The notes beneath the pieces are model-generated. The model ran no database searches, was not told the DNA's origin, and saw nothing but the letters and a program-made list of their open reading frames with translations. 8,925 bases of DNA from Clostridiales bacterium (lineage in GTDB: Bacteria; Bacillota; Clostridia; Christensenellales; Aristaeellaceae). Made by a program: the position numbers and the translations under genes. This document shows, piece by piece, positions 6,510 through 8,925 of the stretch. The stretch's first letter is position 1; every line of letters starts with the position of its first letter. The stretch spans positions 1-8,925 of the forward strand of contig JAAZAQ010000324.1 of the NCBI GenBank assembly GCA_012514225.1. Reading direction: 5' to 3'.

Positions 6510-6539
6510 TTGCCCGGTTTTCGCGCGCTGTGCTATACT
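6510..6539 (+). promoter_or_regulatory. Promoter for radC, positioned for a leaderless transcript
   Basis: TTGCCC (6510-6515), an 18-nt spacer and TATACT (6534-6539) form a good sigma-A promoter. The base seven positions after the -10 hexamer is 6546, the A of the radC ATG. No Shine-Dalgarno sequence lies between the -10 box and the ATG (only TCGCCGC-like bases). Confidence 0.66.
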
Positions 6540-6545
6540 CGCCGC

Positions 6546-7244
6546 ATGGCGGAGCGGAAAACGGGGGATTCTACGGACCATGGCGGCCACCGCGCGCGGC
6601 TTCGGGCGCGGTTCCTGGCCTCCGGCCTGCAGGGCTTCGCGCCCCACGAGGCGCTGGAGCTGCTGCTGACCTTCGCCATCCCCCGGCGCGACGTCAATCC
6701 CCTGGCGCACCGCCTGGTCGCGCGCTTCGGCAGCCTGGACCGGGTGCTGGAGGCCACCGGCGCGGAATTGCGCCAGGTGGAGGGCGTGGGGGACAACGCG
6801 GCGACCCTGCTGTCCCTGCTGCTGCCGGTGTTCCGCCTCTACCGCGGGGAGGTGGCGGCCCGGGAGCGGCTTCCGGGGGAACAGGACGCGGCGGAGCGCT
6901 GCCGGGCGCTGTTGATGGGGGAGAAGGTGGAGCGCTTTCTGGTGCTCTCCCTGGACGCCCGGGGCCGGGTGGTCACCCACGCCTTCATGCCCTCAGGGGA
7001 CGAGGGGGAAACGGCGGTCTACCCCCGCCTCATCGCCGGGGAGCTGCTGCGGGCGGGCGCCTCGGCCTGCGTGCTGGCGCACAACCACCCCTCCGGGCTG
7101 GCGCAGCCCTCCCAGGCCGACGTGGAGCTGACCCGCGCCCTGGGGGCGATGCTGGCGCCGTTGTCCATCCGGCTGAAGGACCATATCATCGTCGCAGGGG
7201 ACAGAATTTTCAGCTTCGCAAAGAACGGGTTGATGGCCCCCTGA
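6546..7244 (+). CDS. radC: RadC-family JAB/MPN (JAMM) domain protein
   Basis: This 232-aa protein has the full RadC layout. The N-terminal conserved region is GHRARLRARFL (14-24) with PHEALELLL and PRRDVNPLAHRL; a helix-hairpin-helix-like VEGVGDNAA spans 78-86; and a C-terminal metalloprotease-like domain carries the JAMM motif HNHPSGLAQPSQAD (179-192) with H179, H181, S189 and D192, followed by KDHIIVAG. The metal-binding residues are intact. Despite the name, a role in DNA repair is not established in most bacteria, so a nuclease or protease activity should not be assumed. The ATG at 6546 fits family length. An in-frame TTG at 6510 would sit on the -35 box and is rejected. The DUF218 gene follows 15 bp after the stop and is probably cotranscribed. 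Confidence 0.93.
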   Translation: MAERKTGDSTDHGGHRARLRARFLASGLQGFAPHEALELLLTFAIPRRDVNPLAHRLVARFGSLDRVLEATGAELRQVEGVGDNAATLLSLLLPVFRLYRGEVAARERLPGEQDAAERCRALLMGEKVERFLVLSLDARGRVVTHAFMPSGDEGETAVYPRLIAGELLRAGASACVLAHNHPSGLAQPSQADVELTRALGAMLAPLSIRLKDHIIVAGDRIFSFAKNGLMAP

Positions 7245-7259
7245 GAAGGGATCGTCGCG

Positions 7260-7871
7260 ATGGCGGGACGTAAAAAAAGCGGGTGTTTCGGATTGCTGTT
7301 CAAACTCATCGGCTGGCTCATCGCGCTGGGCGCGCTGTCCTTCGCGGTGCTCTTCGGCCTGCTGCTGCTGCGGGAATACACCCTGCCCCGGCAGGGAAGC
7401 TATTCCGCGATGATTGTGCTGGGCGCCCAGGTCAACCCGGACGGCAGCCCCAGCATACAGCTGGAGTGGCGCCTGTCCAAGGCGCTGGACGTCTACCGGC
7501 AGGGGCGCATGCCCGTGGTGGTGACCGGCGCCCGCGGCCAGGACGAGCCGGCCACGGAAGCCTCCGTCATGCGCGACTGGCTCGTCTCCAGGGGCGTGGA
7601 CCCCGGGGATGTGCGGATGGACGAAACCTCCTTCAACACGAAGGACAACATCAAAAACGCCGCGGCCATGCTGCCCGCGGGCGCCCTCGACGTGCTGATC
7701 GTCACCAGCGACTACCACATGCCCCGCGCCCTGCAGATTGCCAGGGACCTCGGGCTCAACCCCTCCGGCGCGGCCAGCCCCATCAAGCCGGAATACTGGG
7801 TCAGGAACCACGTCCGCGAAACGCTGGCCTGGGGCAAGTATTACGTGCAGAAGTTCATTCCGCTGCCGTAG
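7260..7871 (+). CDS. Membrane-anchored DUF218/YdcF-ElyC-SanA-like protein
   Basis: This 203-aa protein has a Lys/Arg-rich start, one long hydrophobic helix at about residues 13-38, and a single DUF218 domain. Domain landmarks are SAMIVLGAQVNPDG (49-62), the Glu/Arg-rich ALDVYRQGRMPVVVTGARG (75-93), E100 within EPATEASVM, DETSFNTKDNIKNA (121-134) and VTSDYHMPRALQIAR (148-162). In E. coli, relatives such as SanA and ElyC affect envelope integrity and lipid carrier metabolism, while YdcF binds S-adenosylmethionine in vitro; the biochemical role here is unknown. The domain would face outside if the helix is a signal anchor. A weak AAGGG site lies 9-10 bp before the ATG. The gene follows radC after 15 bp and overlaps the end of the convergent asparaginase gene by 17 bp. 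Confidence 0.9.
   Translation: MAGRKKSGCFGLLFKLIGWLIALGALSFAVLFGLLLLREYTLPRQGSYSAMIVLGAQVNPDGSPSIQLEWRLSKALDVYRQGRMPVVVTGARGQDEPATEASVMRDWLVSRGVDPGDVRMDETSFNTKDNIKNAAAMLPAGALDVLIVTSDYHMPRALQIARDLGLNPSGAASPIKPEYWVRNHVRETLAWGKYYVQKFIPLP
7653..7683 (-). terminator. Candidate terminator for ansA, embedded in the convergent DUF218 gene
   Basis: On the minus strand, an 8-bp stem with a one-base bulge (CGC plus CGCGG against CCGCG plus GCG) closes a 9-base loop and runs directly into T5 (7657-7653). It lies about 170 bp past the ansA stop, inside DUF218 codons for KNAAAMLPAG. The GC-rich palindromic half-sites could be a chance result of codon use in this gene, so confidence is low. Confidence 0.35.
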
Positions 7872-8850
7872 CCATCTCGTGGCTGACGCACCGGGTCAAA
7901 AGGCCCCTGCGGTTTTCAAGGTCGCCCAGCACCCACATCAGCTTGGTGACCGCGGCCTCGGTGGTCATGTCGTGGGCGCCGTAGATGCCCCCCTCCATCA
8001 GCCCCCGGCCGACTTCATAGATGGTGAAGTCGGCTTTTTCATACAGGCACTGGGTGGTGACCAGGGTGATGACGCCCGCGGCGCTCAGCTGGTGCAGCTT
8101 CTCGATGAGGTTCCTGCGGATATAGTGCAGCCCGCCCAGCCCGAAGGCCTCCAGCACCAGGCCGCGGTAGCCGGCGCTCCGGATGTGGTCAAAAATCTCC
8201 GGGTCCGTCCCCGGCATCATCTTCAGCAGGAAGACCCGTGCGTCGATCGCCAGCGGTTTTCTGACGCCTGCCGCCGCGCAGGCTTCCGGGGCCGGCGCCA
8301 GGTGTAGGCCGTCCGCGTCGAACATGCCCACCGGCGGCGCGTTGATGGAGTCAAAGGCGTCAAAGCCCAGCGTGCGCATCTTGACGGCCCGGGTGCCGTA
8401 GATGACCTTGTGCTGGAAGGAGATGAACACGCCGGGCCGGCCGGAGGACGCCATGGCGAAAGCCTCCCTGAGGTTGCCCGGCGCGTCGGAATAGGCGTGC
8501 AGCAGCGGCAGCTGGGAGCCGGTGAACACGACGGGAATGCCGATATCGCTGAGCATGAAGCTCAGCGCGGAGGCCGAATAGGCCATGGTGTCCGTGCCGT
8601 GGGTGATGACGATGCCGTCCGCATCCCGGGCGGCCAGCCGCACCGCCCGGGCCAGCTGCTGCCATTCCTCCGGCTGGATGTTGCTGGAGTCGAGCATGAA
8701 CACGTCCCGGGCGGTGATGTCCGCCCGTTCCCTGAGGCTGGGCATGAAGGCCAGGATGCCCTCCGCCTTCGTCATCGGCATCAGCCCCTGGCCGGTTTCC
8801 TGGCTGGCGATGGTGCCCCCGGTGGCCAGCAGCGTAACGCGCGGCAGCAT
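7855..8850 (-). CDS. ansA: Cytoplasmic (type I) L-asparaginase
   Basis: This 331-aa enzyme hydrolyses L-asparagine to aspartate and ammonia. Both active-site signatures are present: LLATGGTIAS (7-16, nucleophilic T13) and ITHGTDTMAYSASALSF (82-98, T86 and D87). The lysine of the second triad is K157 in GTRAVKMRTLGFDAF, aligning with the type I consensus. Also typical are LPLLHAYSDAPGNL (114-127) and the C-terminal TLVTTQCLYE. There is no signal peptide, and length and motifs match type I AnsA rather than the periplasmic type II enzyme. The ATG at 8850 is chosen because AGGAGG lies 4 bp upstream; an in-frame ATG at 8898 overlaps the promoter region and would add 16 unrelated residues. The gene is alone on this strand here, with its own promoter, and converges on the DUF218 gene with a 17-bp 3' overlap. 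Confidence 0.95.
   Translation of the reverse strand: MLPRVTLLATGGTIASQETGQGLMPMTKAEGILAFMPSLRERADITARDVFMLDSSNIQPEEWQQLARAVRLAARDADGIVITHGTDTMAYSASALSFMLSDIGIPVVFTGSQLPLLHAYSDAPGNLREAFAMASSGRPGVFISFQHKVIYGTRAVKMRTLGFDAFDSINAPPVGMFDADGLHLAPAPEACAAAGVRKPLAIDARVFLLKMMPGTDPEIFDHIRSAGYRGLVLEAFGLGGLHYIRRNLIEKLHQLSAAGVITLVTTQCLYEKADFTIYEVGRGLMEGGIYGAHDMTTEAAVTKLMWVLGDLENRRGLLTRCVSHEMATAAE
8008..8039 (+). terminator. Intrinsic terminator for radC-DUF218 lying inside ansA
   Basis: A perfect 10-bp stem, GCCGACTTCA (8008-8017) with TGAAGTCGGC (8025-8034), closes a 7-base loop and is followed by T5 (8035-8039) on the plus strand. It lies about 137 bp past the DUF218 stop and within the antisense strand of ansA, where it encodes the ADFTIYEVG stretch. 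On the ansA strand the tract is A5 before the stem, so ansA transcription should not stop here. No other terminator for the radC transcript is visible. Confidence 0.7.
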
Positions 8851-8888
8851 GGCGCCTCCTGAACTGTTATTGGTGTTTTCCCCGGCTG

Positions 8889-8918
8889 AGTATAACATTC
8901 GGCCGCTTTCCCTGTAAA
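8889..8918 (-). promoter_or_regulatory. Sigma-A-type promoter for ansA
   Basis: On the minus strand TTTACA (8918-8913), an 18-nt spacer and TATACT (8894-8889) predict a start near 8882. This leaves a leader of about 32 nt containing the AGGAGG ribosome site at 8860-8855. The promoter covers the alternative ATG at 8898, which supports the 8850 start. Confidence 0.7.
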
Positions 8919-8925
8919 GTTGCGG

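Noticed and set aside
7283..7984. 233-codon plus-strand frame overlapping the DUF218 gene
   Set aside because: It is a frame-shifted shadow rich in Arg, Ala, Gly and Pro. The in-frame DUF218 protein has clear motifs.
7993..8850. Several plus-strand frames across ansA (for example 8410-8862) as antisense genes
   Set aside because: They have no ribosome sites and biased shadow composition. The minus-strand asparaginase motifs explain the region fully.

Overview
The window looks like a GC-rich (visually about 60-65% G+C) chromosomal segment of an anaerobic, Clostridia-like Firmicute. Support: near-perfect AGGAGG Shine-Dalgarno sites before most genes, short AT-rich sigma-A promoters in a GC-rich background, intrinsic terminators with clear T-tracts, a transcription-terminating TPP riboswitch ahead of a ThiT thiamine ECF subunit (typical of Firmicutes), and a tryptophanase paired with an NSS-family transporter. 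The lineage is inferred from style; no rRNA or species marker is present. I see no mobile element, CRISPR array, tRNA or rRNA gene.

Left block (1-2366, minus strand): a compact three-gene operon. In transcription order it has a 216-aa soluble protein I do not recognise, a 181-aa single-anchor membrane protein I do not recognise (GTG start overlapping the previous TGA stop), and an ABC exporter with fused permease and ATPase that runs off the left edge inside its Walker A motif. Its promoter is back-to-back with the thiT promoter, and the two -35 boxes overlap.

Thiamine block (2423-3308, plus): promoter, TPP riboswitch, antiterminator/terminator switch, thiT, terminator. No ECF energising genes are nearby, so ThiT would have to use a shared EcfAA'T module encoded elsewhere.

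Tryptophan block (3347-6473, plus): a promoter with a consensus -35, a leader of about 240 nt with several strong hairpins and no convincing leader peptide, tnaA, then an NSS sodium symporter and a strong terminator. Residues that separate tryptophanase from tyrosine phenol-lyase point to tryptophanase. The likely role is sodium-driven uptake of tryptophan and its breakdown to indole, pyruvate and ammonia.

Right block (6510-8918): radC with a promoter placed so that its transcript probably starts at the ATG (leaderless), then a membrane-anchored DUF218/YdcF-like protein, facing the convergent cytoplasmic asparaginase gene ansA. The two convergent genes overlap by 17 bp at their 3' ends and have no room between them for terminators. 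Instead, a perfect 10-bp hairpin plus T5 for the plus-strand transcript lies inside ansA, and a weaker hairpin plus T5 for the minus-strand transcript lies inside the DUF218 gene. The two transcripts would then overlap tail to tail by nearly 400 nt.

Most of the window is ordinary metabolism. The points most worth following are the embedded convergent terminators, the leaderless radC, the structured tnaA leader, and the two unrecognised proteins in front of the ABC exporter.
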